A stretch of 37,392 nucleotides of DNA from a virus, in the IMG/VR virus record IMGVR_UViG_3300044646_002838, positions 1 through 37,392 of that record, one strand, 5' to 3'. Below the pieces are notes generated by a model. It saw only the letters and a list, made by a program, of their open reading frames with translations. It was not told where the DNA came from and searched no databases. Positions 24,446 to 31,654 of the stretch are shown piece after piece. The position numbers and the translations under genes were made by a program. Numbering within the stretch: position 1 is the first letter of the stretch; every line of letters starts with the position of its first letter.

Positions 24446-25533
24446 TCTCGTTTTTTGGCATCATCCACCAGTCTGGAGGTTGTGGGGCCGAGCTTCTCGG
24501 AGCAATCCATTTGCTTCGTAGAAAAGGCGTGAAGGTGCGATGTATCGTGCCGATTGATGATCCCGTGTCGCACGGCTCGCGTGCAAAGTGGCTCCGCTCG
24601 CTGGGCGTGACGGTGGTGAACTACCGCCCGGGCATGTTTGAGAGCTGCCCGGTGCTCGTCTCTTTCGGCGAGGATCAATGCTTCGACTACATGCGCGAGT
24701 ATGCCGACCGCCCGAAGCACATGCTATGGACGAGCGGCATGTCGTTTGGTGTCGATGTCGAATACGACGCCCTGCGGGACGGGCTCATCGACGAATTCTT
24801 TTTCCAGACTCCGGAAAATGCCCAACGAGTGGCCCCGCAGATTTTAAAAGGCTGCGGGCGCGACCCAATCCAAATCAAAGCCCGCCAGAACTATGTTCCC
24901 TTTATCGACCCCGATTGTGAGTTCATGCCACTGGCTATCGAAGCCCGCTCGGAAAATGAGTTTGTGGTCGGGCGGGCTACTCGCGATGAGCCCGATAAAT
25001 GGCACGACGAGAGCTGGCGCATGTATGGGAATATACTCGTTCCGCATTCCAAATCCCTGCTTGTGAGAGTCGCGGGGTGGGGGCCAAATGCTTTGGGCAA
25101 AGTGGGGAGCCCGTGCGACCCCACCAGCAAATGGGCGGGGTATATGAATTTGCAGTTGCACGGCCATATCTACGATCCGCAAGAAATGGCGGGGTTTTAC
25201 AAAAACCTCCATGTGCTCCTGCATTACTACCCATTCGTAGAGTCGTTTGGTTTTTCCACAGTGCAAGCCATGCTCGCCGGGGCGATTCCCGTTGGAGCAG
25301 ATGAAGGCGGCTTTCAGGCTTTAATCCAACACGGGGAAACTGGGTTCTTGGCCCACAGCCCCGATGAAGCCACCTACTACGCTTCCTCGCTGGCATTTGA
25401 TGAGCCCCGCCGCCAACGCATGAGCGAGGCCGCCCGTCGTTGGGTTATCGAAGAAGGCCCCGGAAGCGTAGAAAAAGCGTGGCCGTGGTGGCGCGACTTA
25501 CTGGATATTTTAGGCATCCCCATACCGAATTGA
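24442..25533 (+). CDS. Glycosyltransferase, GT-B fold (GT4-like)
   Basis: 363 aa, normal for the family. The diagnostic C-terminal donor-binding block is clear: PFVESFGFSTVQAMLAGAIP followed by VGADEGGFQALIQHGETGFL (residues about 260-300), with the E-x-F-G-x-x-x-x-E/Q-A-M layout. The N-terminal half begins MISFFGIIHQSGGCGAELLG, the usual first strand and Gly-rich loop. It transfers a sugar from a nucleotide-sugar donor; the acceptor is unknown. It is coupled by start/stop overlap to the Ser-rich protein upstream and sits among virion genes. Modification of virion proteins or of a host surface glycan are both possible. There is no signal peptide, so it acts in the cytoplasm. Confidence 0.85.
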   Translation: MISFFGIIHQSGGCGAELLGAIHLLRRKGVKVRCIVPIDDPVSHGSRAKWLRSLGVTVVNYRPGMFESCPVLVSFGEDQCFDYMREYADRPKHMLWTSGMSFGVDVEYDALRDGLIDEFFFQTPENAQRVAPQILKGCGRDPIQIKARQNYVPFIDPDCEFMPLAIEARSENEFVVGRATRDEPDKWHDESWRMYGNILVPHSKSLLVRVAGWGPNALGKVGSPCDPTSKWAGYMNLQLHGHIYDPQEMAGFYKNLHVLLHYYPFVESFGFSTVQAMLAGAIPVGADEGGFQALIQHGETGFLAHSPDEATYYASSLAFDEPRRQRMSEAARRWVIEEGPGSVEKAWPWWRDLLDILGIPIPN

Positions 25534-25535
25534 TT

Positions 25536-26090
25536 ATGGACATAGAGCCTTTCCGCCAAATAAACCTCCTGCCGGACATTGCTTCGGGGGCTAAGCCCCC
25601 GGCTCCTCGCATGCATCGGCAGGCGATGATTAAGGATCGGGACAACAACATCTATGCGGTGTATGGGGATAGGCTGAAGAAAGGCACGCCGGACTTGGGG
25701 CCTTGGGATGTCTATTTTATAGAAGCAAATAGAGTAAAGGTAGCCCCCGGGTTAGTCGGAGGTGTTTTGCCAAGCAACTGGGATGCCGAGTTTACAGTCG
25801 GTAGCGGGCTTAGTTACATGGTGGTTGACTGCCAATCCGATGGCAAGGTGGTTACAACGGCTTCTATTTCCAATTCCACCAGCGCCCCCCAGCAACAAAC
25901 TCCCGGTCTGAACACGGCTCCAAGTAGCTTCAAAATACTTTTTGCGGTAATAAAAGACGGCGCGGCGATCAGGACAATGCGCGGGGGGCATATTGCGATC
26001 AATCCTGTCATTTCTCTGAGCCTGTCGAAGCCAAGCCCCACTCCGGGGCTCAATGTGCTGGACCGTTATTATGTCTGGGGACTGCTATGA
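25536..26090 (+). CDS. Uncharacterised 184-aa protein, probable virion component
   Basis: The ATG at 25536, two bases after the glycosyltransferase stop, is preferred to earlier in-frame codons that lie inside that gene. The chain (MDIEPFRQINLLPDIASGAK onward) is mostly beta-like with Ser/Thr/Gln/Pro runs (ASISNSTSAPQQQTPG). It resembles minor tail or fibre-associated proteins only in general composition. Its stop overlaps the ATG of the next gene (ATGA at 26087). A strong inverted repeat lies inside its early coding sequence at 25585-25601. Confidence 0.7.
   Translation: MDIEPFRQINLLPDIASGAKPPAPRMHRQAMIKDRDNNIYAVYGDRLKKGTPDLGPWDVYFIEANRVKVAPGLVGGVLPSNWDAEFTVGSGLSYMVVDCQSDGKVVTTASISNSTSAPQQQTPGLNTAPSSFKILFAVIKDGAAIRTMRGGHIAINPVISLSLSKPSPTPGLNVLDRYYVWGLL
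25585..25601. repeat. 17-base palindrome with 3-base centre in coding sequence
   Basis: CGGGGGC-TAA-GCCCCCG: perfect 7-base arms. It lies about 50 bases inside the 184-aa gene and could form a stable mRNA hairpin. It has the same 3-base centre as the promoter palindromes but no promoter next to it. Confidence 0.5.
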
Positions 26091-27856
26091 TTGAGTCGCG
26101 CTCTGCCAGCATTTTATCTTTTACATTGGACGACCGCTACTCAGCTAGCAGGTCTGCGTCTTACATGGACAAAATAACTTCTGGGGGGTTTGGGGGCTTT
26201 AAAAGCTCAATGAAATCAAGCGAAACTGGTTCGAGAAATTATTATTTTGCCAGCGTGGAGCAAGGGACAACTGTCTCAGAAATCACATGGACTGGATCAG
26301 GAGCCAACCGTGGTTCAGCAACAACTTCTTGGGTAAGGTATCAGTCACAAGAAGACCTCCGTTCTACAGACGCCAATGGAGCGCAACATGTGTATTTTAA
26401 TCGGTCTGTTTTAGGGCGCACAGATCAAAACTACAGTTATTCTACGTCTACTATTCCTCAGTATACTTATCAAAAACAGTTGCCAGTCACTAGACTTAGC
26501 ACATGGGAAGAATACCTCTACACATACACTACACAGACTACCACCTGTGAAGAAGCGCGCCTCACTACTACTGCGAGCCAGTTGGGATGGACTACTTCTA
26601 CTTCCACGACTATAGGGACAGCCACAGTTATTTCAAGTGATGATGTTGCTACAACCTTTAGCGACATCGAATGGGACCCCGACGCGACCGCAACAGCTTC
26701 AAGCCCGGGGTCTCTAGGCAACGGGCGTTATATTTTAGTAAATGATGCAGTAACTGCTCATGCAGGGCTTGCCGAACTTTTAGTTTATGCCAGCGATAAA
26801 CAGCGGTTAAACGGAAAAACTTTCAAATCGATAGCTTATACCGTTACTTATTCTACTCGTGGGTATAGCATAGAGGCGCTAACTGGGTGGGGGAAAGAAA
26901 TAATTTGGGGCACTACTTTAGGAACGATTGCCGTGCCGCTCAACTCTTGGGATAGCACCGCTTCTGTGACAAGCGCAGAACTGGTGACTATGGTGAGCGT
27001 TACTTCTTCATCATCTCTAAATACGGACTATTCTGGAGTTTTTTCTGATTCTGCACAAGGGTCACAAGATGAGCAAGATGAGTATAGGATTTACCAAGGG
27101 GCGACTGCAAGCGCGTCAGGACGAACAATCGACGTATGGAGAGACAGTAGCTACACCGTAGCCCCCAACGACTATTATGAAGAGGATGGAATGGGGTATG
27201 GGCATGGTTATCCTTATCCTGGGGGTTACGCCTATGTTGTCGCTACTACCCAAACCGGGTGGGTAATTCCAGACCAAGGGTTCCACACCCGGGCCCCTGC
27301 GTCAACTTTGGCGGAGACCTTTCCTTTCTTCAATGTCGGGCAGGCGAGGCCGGGGGTAAACCTTTACCCCCCGCTTGGGGCGGCTACGCCAATTTACCCG
27401 ACAGTAGTAAAAACTTTGTTTGCGGGGCCCCCGCCTCTTATGAGGCAAGGGGCAGAAGAGTTTTCAGAAGCAACCATGACCCTCGCATTTACGCAATCAG
27501 TAGATCAACCCCCGGGCTTTTCAGTGTCCCCCAGTGTTTTTCAAATCAGCCGTATTGAGGCGACTTCGGCAGAAACTAGCACAGTGCGGGTTCAGGGGCA
27601 GGCGGGCTCGTATGGAGGGGGCGAATTCAGCTATATCGGAGGGTATGGGAGCGACATGCCTGTGACATGGACGTTAGTTGTAGGTGGCCCGGGGGTAATT
27701 GTAACTTACAACACAACCTCTGGAACAAAGTTATTTACAGCCCCAACCAGCACAACATACGCAGGAAGTGAAGGTAGTTATATTTTATATGTGCCAAATT
27801 TAAACGGCTTTGAGCGAGTGTTTTCGATCCCCCTATACCACTACGACGAATTTTAA
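26087..27856 (+). CDS. 589-aa Ser/Thr/Tyr-rich beta-type protein, probable tail or spike protein
   Basis: No known domain is recognised. The chain is rich in Ser, Thr, Tyr and Gly with beta-strand patterns throughout (YTYTTQTTTCEEARLTTTAS, TSTSTTIGTATVISS) and a Gly/Tyr loop (MGYGHGYPYPGGYAYVVAT, near 370-390). The C-terminus has an immunoglobulin-like feel (MPVTWTLVVGGPGVIVTYNT). There is no signal peptide. Codons end in A or T far more often than in the neighbours, a sign of separate origin, common for receptor-binding genes. It overlaps the preceding stop by ATGA and abuts the GT-A gene, whose ATG follows immediately. Confidence 0.7.
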   Translation: MIESRSASILSFTLDDRYSASRSASYMDKITSGGFGGFKSSMKSSETGSRNYYFASVEQGTTVSEITWTGSGANRGSATTSWVRYQSQEDLRSTDANGAQHVYFNRSVLGRTDQNYSYSTSTIPQYTYQKQLPVTRLSTWEEYLYTYTTQTTTCEEARLTTTASQLGWTTSTSTTIGTATVISSDDVATTFSDIEWDPDATATASSPGSLGNGRYILVNDAVTAHAGLAELLVYASDKQRLNGKTFKSIAYTVTYSTRGYSIEALTGWGKEIIWGTTLGTIAVPLNSWDSTASVTSAELVTMVSVTSSSSLNTDYSGVFSDSAQGSQDEQDEYRIYQGATASASGRTIDVWRDSSYTVAPNDYYEEDGMGYGHGYPYPGGYAYVVATTQTGWVIPDQGFHTRAPASTLAETFPFFNVGQARPGVNLYPPLGAATPIYPTVVKTLFAGPPPLMRQGAEEFSEATMTLAFTQSVDQPPGFSVSPSVFQISRIEATSAETSTVRVQGQAGSYGGGEFSYIGGYGSDMPVTWTLVVGGPGVIVTYNTTSGTKLFTAPTSTTYAGSEGSYILYVPNLNGFERVFSIPLYHYDEF

Positions 27857-28921
27857 ATGCTATCCATCACCGTCGCCGCAACAAAATCCTACCTTCACGC
27901 ATGGCCCCAATGCGTCCGCGCCATCGCAGCAGCCGCATCTCACCACGAGGAGGCCCATTTTATTCTTGCAACCGACGAGAGCAAGGAAGCCAAGGCGGCG
28001 GCAGAACTTGCAAAACAAGAACTGCCCGAGGGCTGGAAAGTAAGCGTTCTTGCCATGCCGATGAAAGACGACTCCAGCACCCGCTACAAGGAGGAAGCCC
28101 AAATGCGTATCGCCGCTCTCCAAGGGGCTTGTTTTTCCTTTGCGCGAAAGATACGCTCCTCTCGTTGCCTTGTGGTGGAAAGCGACACGATTCTTCCGGC
28201 GAATGCGTTGCGTGTGCTGGAATGGACGCTCGATATGCCGACAGCGGATGGATCGCCGCACTACGACATCGCCGCCGCCACCTACCCAAACGGGCTTTTC
28301 TTGGGGGGCTTTGGCTCCCCCCAACACCAGATTGCCGAGGATTTCCTGCCAGCCGAGCGAAAACTTTCTCCTCGCCTAAAACTTTGCTTAGAAAAATGTG
28401 AAGAACGCTTAAAGGCAATCAAGCCCCCAACTAACGCCGAGGAAGCCCAAGCCGCGCAAAAGATCGGCGACAAAGAAGGCAAGCGCATGGGCAGGCTCCG
28501 AGAACGAGTGAAACACTCGCCGCCAGACGGAAACATTTGGGAGGTTACGGCAAAGCACGGATGGCGTCGTCGCGGGTGGATGGACTTCGCGTATCCGGGC
28601 ATCGGGTATGGAGCAATCGTCCCCTCCGATTGGTGCGGGTTGGGGTGCACGCTTCTATCGAAGCGCGCCCTCGCCCATGCAGACTTCACTGGCTATGAGG
28701 GCAAGGGGACACAAGACCTCTTCCTCTGCTGGTCACGCTGGCACCCAGCGGGCTTAAAAATCGCCTGCGTGCCGCACATCGCCTGCGACCACATAAAGCG
28801 CAAATCTGCCGACGATCCCAAGGACGCGCCAAACATCATCCATTACCGCGCCTACCATGAAACCGAGGGCGAGTGCCGAGGACATCTACGAGTGCGGCAT
28901 CAAGCCTTTGTTTCGGTATAA
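27857..28921 (+). CDS. Glycosyltransferase, GT-A-like
   Basis: 354 aa. The N-terminus (MLSITVAATKSYLHAWPQCV) and following AHFILATDESKEAKAAAE fit the nucleotide-binding half of a GT-A fold. SSRCLVVESDTILPANALRV near 100-120 carries an acidic E-S-D-T in the place of the metal-binding DxD. WCGLGCTLLSKRAL and IACVPHIACDHIKRK are consistent with acceptor side and late metal-binding histidine. It is likely a sugar transferase acting on an unknown acceptor, with the GT-B enzyme in the same operon. It begins directly after the 589-aa gene with no gap. Confidence 0.65.
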   Translation: MLSITVAATKSYLHAWPQCVRAIAAAASHHEEAHFILATDESKEAKAAAELAKQELPEGWKVSVLAMPMKDDSSTRYKEEAQMRIAALQGACFSFARKIRSSRCLVVESDTILPANALRVLEWTLDMPTADGSPHYDIAAATYPNGLFLGGFGSPQHQIAEDFLPAERKLSPRLKLCLEKCEERLKAIKPPTNAEEAQAAQKIGDKEGKRMGRLRERVKHSPPDGNIWEVTAKHGWRRRGWMDFAYPGIGYGAIVPSDWCGLGCTLLSKRALAHADFTGYEGKGTQDLFLCWSRWHPAGLKIACVPHIACDHIKRKSADDPKDAPNIIHYRAYHETEGECRGHLRVRHQAFVSV

Positions 28922-29030
28922 GCGCGGCTCCCGACCATACGACTTACCATGGGACTTCGCATGGGACTTCGCATGGGACTTACCATGGGACTTCGCAGTG
29001 GGAGTCTTTCCGGCCGCATCAAATCAATGA
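28857..29030 (+). CDS. 57-aa protein with WDFA/WDLP tandem repeats, overlapping GT-A gene end
   Basis: An ATG at 28857, in a different frame from the overlapped GT-A gene, opens MKPRASAEDIYECGIKPLFR, a natural-looking start. It runs into PYDLPWDFAWDFAWDLPWDF and stops at 29028. The first 20 codons overlap GT-A coding sequence by 65 bases. The tetrapeptide repeats are encoded by the 12-base tandem repeat at 28941-29001. Function is unknown. The same bases in the GT-A frame, after that gene's stop, read MGLR repeats. Confidence 0.55.
   Translation: MKPRASAEDIYECGIKPLFRYKRGSRPYDLPWDFAWDFAWDLPWDFAVGVFPAASNQ
28941..29001 (+). repeat. 12-base tandem repeat, five units
   Basis: Units GACTTACCATGG and GACTTCGCATGG alternate in the order A-B-B-A, then a degenerate B (GACTTCGCAGTGG) with one extra base. 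The units are in frame with the 57-aa gene. They are directly adjacent without spacers, so this is not a CRISPR array. Confidence 0.9.
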
Positions 29031-29297
29031 AAGCGCATCTTTTTCCAACCCCAGCAGCGAGCGGCAACCGGCGGCATCGGAATCGAGCAGCCCGCGCACG
29101 GCGTAAAGCTCCTCGAGGGCGGCTTTGGCTGTGGCAAATTTGGGTTCGGGAAAATTTGGGCTGAGGATGTAAGCCTCGCGCGCTAGAATCGTCTCGTTGA
29201 GTCGCCGCAGGAAATAGCCGGTAAAATCGGAATTGCGCGACAGACGGTCGATGGCTTCCAAGTCGCGCTGGGCGCGGGCGATTTCCTCGGGCGTCAT
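29019..29297 (-). CDS. Uncharacterised 92-aa helical protein
   Basis: The product begins MTPEEIARAQRDLEAIDRLS and is wholly helical and charged, with no known motif. It follows the portal gene and tRNA on the minus strand. Its ATG lies two bases after the tRNA's encoded CCA, so tRNA 3' processing would leave an almost leaderless message. Its 3' end overlaps that of the 57-aa plus-strand gene by 12 bases. The position next to the portal suggests a small head or packaging accessory protein, but this is only inference. Confidence 0.75.
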   Translation of the reverse strand: MTPEEIARAQRDLEAIDRLSRNSDFTGYFLRRLNETILAREAYILSPNFPEPKFATAKAALEELYAVRGLLDSDAAGCRSLLGLEKDALSLI

Positions 29298-29299
29298 AG

Positions 29300-29373
29300 T
29301 GGTAGCAGGACATGGAATCGAACCATGAACTTCTCGTTATGAGCGAGACGAGATACCATTTCTCTATCCTGCA
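29300..29373 (-). tRNA. tRNA-Met (anticodon CAT), with some initiator-like features
   Basis: The minus-strand 74-mer folds as a complete cloverleaf. Acceptor: TGCAGGA with TCCTGCT, six pairs and a T1-T72 mismatch. Then T8 A9; D stem GAGA/TCTC around AATGGTA; anticodon stem TCTCG/CGAGA with loop CTCATAA; variable AGTT; T stem CATGG/CCATG with loop TTCGATT; discriminator A; encoded CCA. The 1-72 mismatch and A11-T24 pair are initiator traits, but the three G-C pairs of the initiator anticodon stem are absent (only two of positions 29-31 are G-C or C-G). It could be elongator Met, an initiator-like tRNA or tRNA-Ile2 (CAT with lysidine). It lies 18 bases after the portal stop and is probably co-transcribed with it. 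Confidence 0.9.
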
Positions 29374-29391
29374 GTTTGGAGGTTGCAAAAA

Positions 29392-31557
29392 TCATTGGGG
29401 TGGTGGGGACCCAGGCGCGGGTTGAGGAGCCAATAACGCGGGATCAAGCGGCTCGATGATGGAATCGGGCTGCGGCACCTTGAGGCTCTTGAGGCGCGCG
29501 CGGGAATACGGGGCCGTGCGCTCCTGAAGCGGCAGCGGTCGTGCGTAGAAATTATTGATAATGCCATCGGCAATGTTGCCGGCTTCGAGAATCTGCCGGT
29601 CGCGCGCTTGGGTGATCGAGAGGCGGATATTAAGCGAGAGGTCGCGCACATCGTCGGGCGTGAGCTCCAAAATCTCCTGCGCGCTGCCATTGAAGTAGGT
29701 GAAAACCTGCCGCTCGTTGAGATTGGTGAACGCGACTTCAACCACAGATTGCAGAGCCTCGTGGAGCGAGGGGTAGAGGCGCAAAAGGAACATGTCGAAC
29801 ATCTCCGCTCCACTGTCGCGCACTTCGTTGATGCCGGTGGCGGTATCTGCCGTGGGCAGGCCGGAGATTTGTTGGTCCGCGCCGTTGACCACGCCGCTCT
29901 TGATCTGCATGAACTGCATGAAGAGTTCCATGAGCTCGCGCAGGCCGCCGCCCTTGGTTTCAGGCAGGGTGACATAGGAAAGCGCATCTTGGGCTTTCCT
30001 GCCCTCGCGCAGCGTGTAGGTGCGCCCGTGGTTGAGCTTGAGCGCAGGATCTCGCTGGCCTTCGAGCGTGGCCCACGGCGACCAGAAGGTGACACGGCCC
30101 GACGCGCCTTCCGAAAAATTCTGCCGGTTCAGTTGCAGGTCGATAAAATCCTGCTCTGGCTCAAAATGCTCCATCGCGCCAATTCCATACCAACGGCCAT
30201 CGACTTCCATGGGGCGGATCACCGTAAAAGGCCGCAGACCACGCAGCGTGACATTGGCCGTGTAGTCGTAAAAAATAGGGGCCTTGTTGCGCCGGTCGAG
30301 CACTAGCATGATTTCCTCTTGTATGCCGTCGCCGTCGGCATCGTAGGTCAACCAACACTCGGCCAACTGCACTTTGGGATTGTTCACGCTGCCTTCGGTG
30401 TCGCGCTCGCCAAAGTCAGGCCGAGGCTGATCCTCCGCGCTCTTGGGCATATTGGAATCGCTCACCATGTTGCGCAGCAGTTCCACGGCACCTTCGATTT
30501 CCTGCCGGCGCGCATCGCCTTCGCCAAACTGGCTGCCAAACATTTGAGCAAGGTCCATCACGCTTTTGTCGTAGAGGTGCGCGACCATGTCGGCCTCGCC
30601 GGGCTGCACGCCAGGCGCGTCGAGAGGGCAAACGAAATCTTTGTAATAGCAAATGCGAGAGTCCGGCCCGCTCCAAGTTACCAGCCGCCGCACGATCTCC
30701 CCCGTGGTGTAGAGGGGCTGCGGAGGCAGAATGGTCACGCCGTCGCGCTTGAGAACCATGTTGCCGGTTTCGACGACCTGCACATCCTGAATCGGCATGC
30801 CCATTTCGTCCTGCAGTGTGACTGGTTGCTCGGCTGTTTCTGGAACGAACAAGTCGGTGTCGAGGATGTAATCGCCGTATGCGTCAAGCAAGGGCTCGCC
30901 TGCCTCATCGATCAAATAGGTGGCCGTGCGCTTGTAGACTTGGAAGCGTTCTTGGTGGGTGGTCTTCAACACGGCTTCTCCCCGCACCCACGCAAATTCC
31001 AGCGCTTGCACATGGCGTTCCTTCACCTTGCATCGCTTGGCGATATGGCGGGCATATTTTTTCACCTTGTCGGCAAGCGTGTCATCCTCCAACCCCACGC
31101 CTTCGGCGGTGAACCAGTCGTCGTCATCGGGACGCCCATAAAAAAACGTGCTGCTCTTGGCGATCATCTGCCCGCAAATGCGCTGAGAGAGCGACGCTGT
31201 GAGGTTGCTGTGCTCAAAAATCGTATCCTTCTCCACGCGGTCGGACACATGGTTGTAATACCTCGCCGTGTATTTCTCGCGCTTACCCAAAAAACTCCCC
31301 GGCTCGCATTGGATGCTGAAATCGTCGCCTGGTATCGTGCCGTGGCTGCTCACAGCCTGCCGCTTGCCCATTTGCTTCTCGATTTGATCGAGTCTTAAAA
31401 TAGCGTGCGCCACCAAAGCCTCCTCCTGGTCGCGTGTGAGCTTGTAGCCGCTCTTGAACGGCATCCGAGGACTGGAATCGCTCAGCCGCTTGGGGGCGGG
31501 TAGATTCTCTTCCAGCTTCTGCACTTGAAAACTGTCGGCGGCGTTGGTCGTGGTCAT
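29392..31557 (-). CDS. Portal protein
   Basis: 721 aa, the size of podovirus-type portals. The portal is the dodecameric ring at the head vertex through which DNA passes. Recognisable portions: the early DFSIQCEPGSFLGKREKYTA and RVEKDTIFEHSNLTASLSQR; WYGIGAMEHFEPEQDFIDLQ with LNRQNFSEGASGRVTFWSPW (near 455-495); ISGLPTADTATGINEVRDSG (near 575) followed by helical wing sequence; and a Pro-rich C-terminus. It is transcribed from P5, divergently from the scaffold gene, whereas portal is usually co-oriented with scaffold and capsid. The start at 31557 lies 17 bases past the P5 -10 box. Confidence 0.88.
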   Translation of the reverse strand: MTTTNAADSFQVQKLEENLPAPKRLSDSSPRMPFKSGYKLTRDQEEALVAHAILRLDQIEKQMGKRQAVSSHGTIPGDDFSIQCEPGSFLGKREKYTARYYNHVSDRVEKDTIFEHSNLTASLSQRICGQMIAKSSTFFYGRPDDDDWFTAEGVGLEDDTLADKVKKYARHIAKRCKVKERHVQALEFAWVRGEAVLKTTHQERFQVYKRTATYLIDEAGEPLLDAYGDYILDTDLFVPETAEQPVTLQDEMGMPIQDVQVVETGNMVLKRDGVTILPPQPLYTTGEIVRRLVTWSGPDSRICYYKDFVCPLDAPGVQPGEADMVAHLYDKSVMDLAQMFGSQFGEGDARRQEIEGAVELLRNMVSDSNMPKSAEDQPRPDFGERDTEGSVNNPKVQLAECWLTYDADGDGIQEEIMLVLDRRNKAPIFYDYTANVTLRGLRPFTVIRPMEVDGRWYGIGAMEHFEPEQDFIDLQLNRQNFSEGASGRVTFWSPWATLEGQRDPALKLNHGRTYTLREGRKAQDALSYVTLPETKGGGLRELMELFMQFMQIKSGVVNGADQQISGLPTADTATGINEVRDSGAEMFDMFLLRLYPSLHEALQSVVEVAFTNLNERQVFTYFNGSAQEILELTPDDVRDLSLNIRLSITQARDRQILEAGNIADGIINNFYARPLPLQERTAPYSRARLKSLKVPQPDSIIEPLDPALLAPQPAPGSPPPQ

Positions 31558-31574
31558 CGAAAAGGGTGCTTCGC

Positions 31575-31603
31575 TTCATAGCTTGTGTTTTTTTCGCTGT
31601 CAA
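31575..31603 (-). promoter_or_regulatory. Promoter P5 (TTGACAGCG family), minus strand, upstream of portal
   Basis: On the minus strand TTGACAGCG occupies 31603-31595 and TATGAA (31580-31575) follows the -35 hexamer by exactly 17 bases. It is the only one of the five family members without a 5-3-5 palindrome on the -10. It faces away from P4. Confidence 0.65.
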
Positions 31604-31625
31604 ATTAAAAAAATGCTTGACAGCG
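31595..31625. repeat. 9-base inverted repeat formed by divergent P4 and P5 -35 boxes
   Basis: CGCTGTCAA, 13 mostly A/T bases, TTGACAGCG. The two promoters are placed back to back. This may be simply a consequence of two divergent promoters or a shared regulatory site. Confidence 0.75.
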
Positions 31626-31645
31626 TTTCGATGCCAGGCTAATGG
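31617..31645 (+). promoter_or_regulatory. Promoter P4 (TTGACAGCG family), upstream of scaffold/capsid
   Basis: TTGACAGCG at 31617-31625 and TAATGG at 31640-31645, spaced 17 bases. The scaffold ATG (31653) begins eight bases later, so the transcript would be leaderless or nearly so. Confidence 0.65.
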
Positions 31646-31654
31646 CTTCGCCAT
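31642..31654. repeat. 13-base palindrome (5-3-5) on P4 -10 and scaffold start
   Basis: ATGGC-TTC-GCCAT, starting at the third base of the -10 hexamer and ending within the scaffold start codon. Confidence 0.65.

Noticed and set aside
28941-29001. Possible CRISPR or regulatory iteron array
   Set aside because: Units are 12 bases, contiguous and in frame with a small ORF, with no spacers.
28949-29164. MGLR-repeat ORF at the 12-base tandem repeat
   Set aside because: Past the repeat it becomes an Arg/Trp-rich shadow of the minus-strand 92-aa gene. The WDFA frame has a more natural start and an overlapping-gene arrangement.
30319-31398. 359-aa plus-strand ORF opposite the portal gene
   Set aside because: His/Val/Ala-rich shadow; the portal frame on the minus strand has family motifs.
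31566-31652. 29-residue N-terminal extension of the scaffold protein
   Set aside because: It would be encoded by promoters P4 and P5 themselves; the start at 31653 gives a typical acidic scaffold N-terminus.
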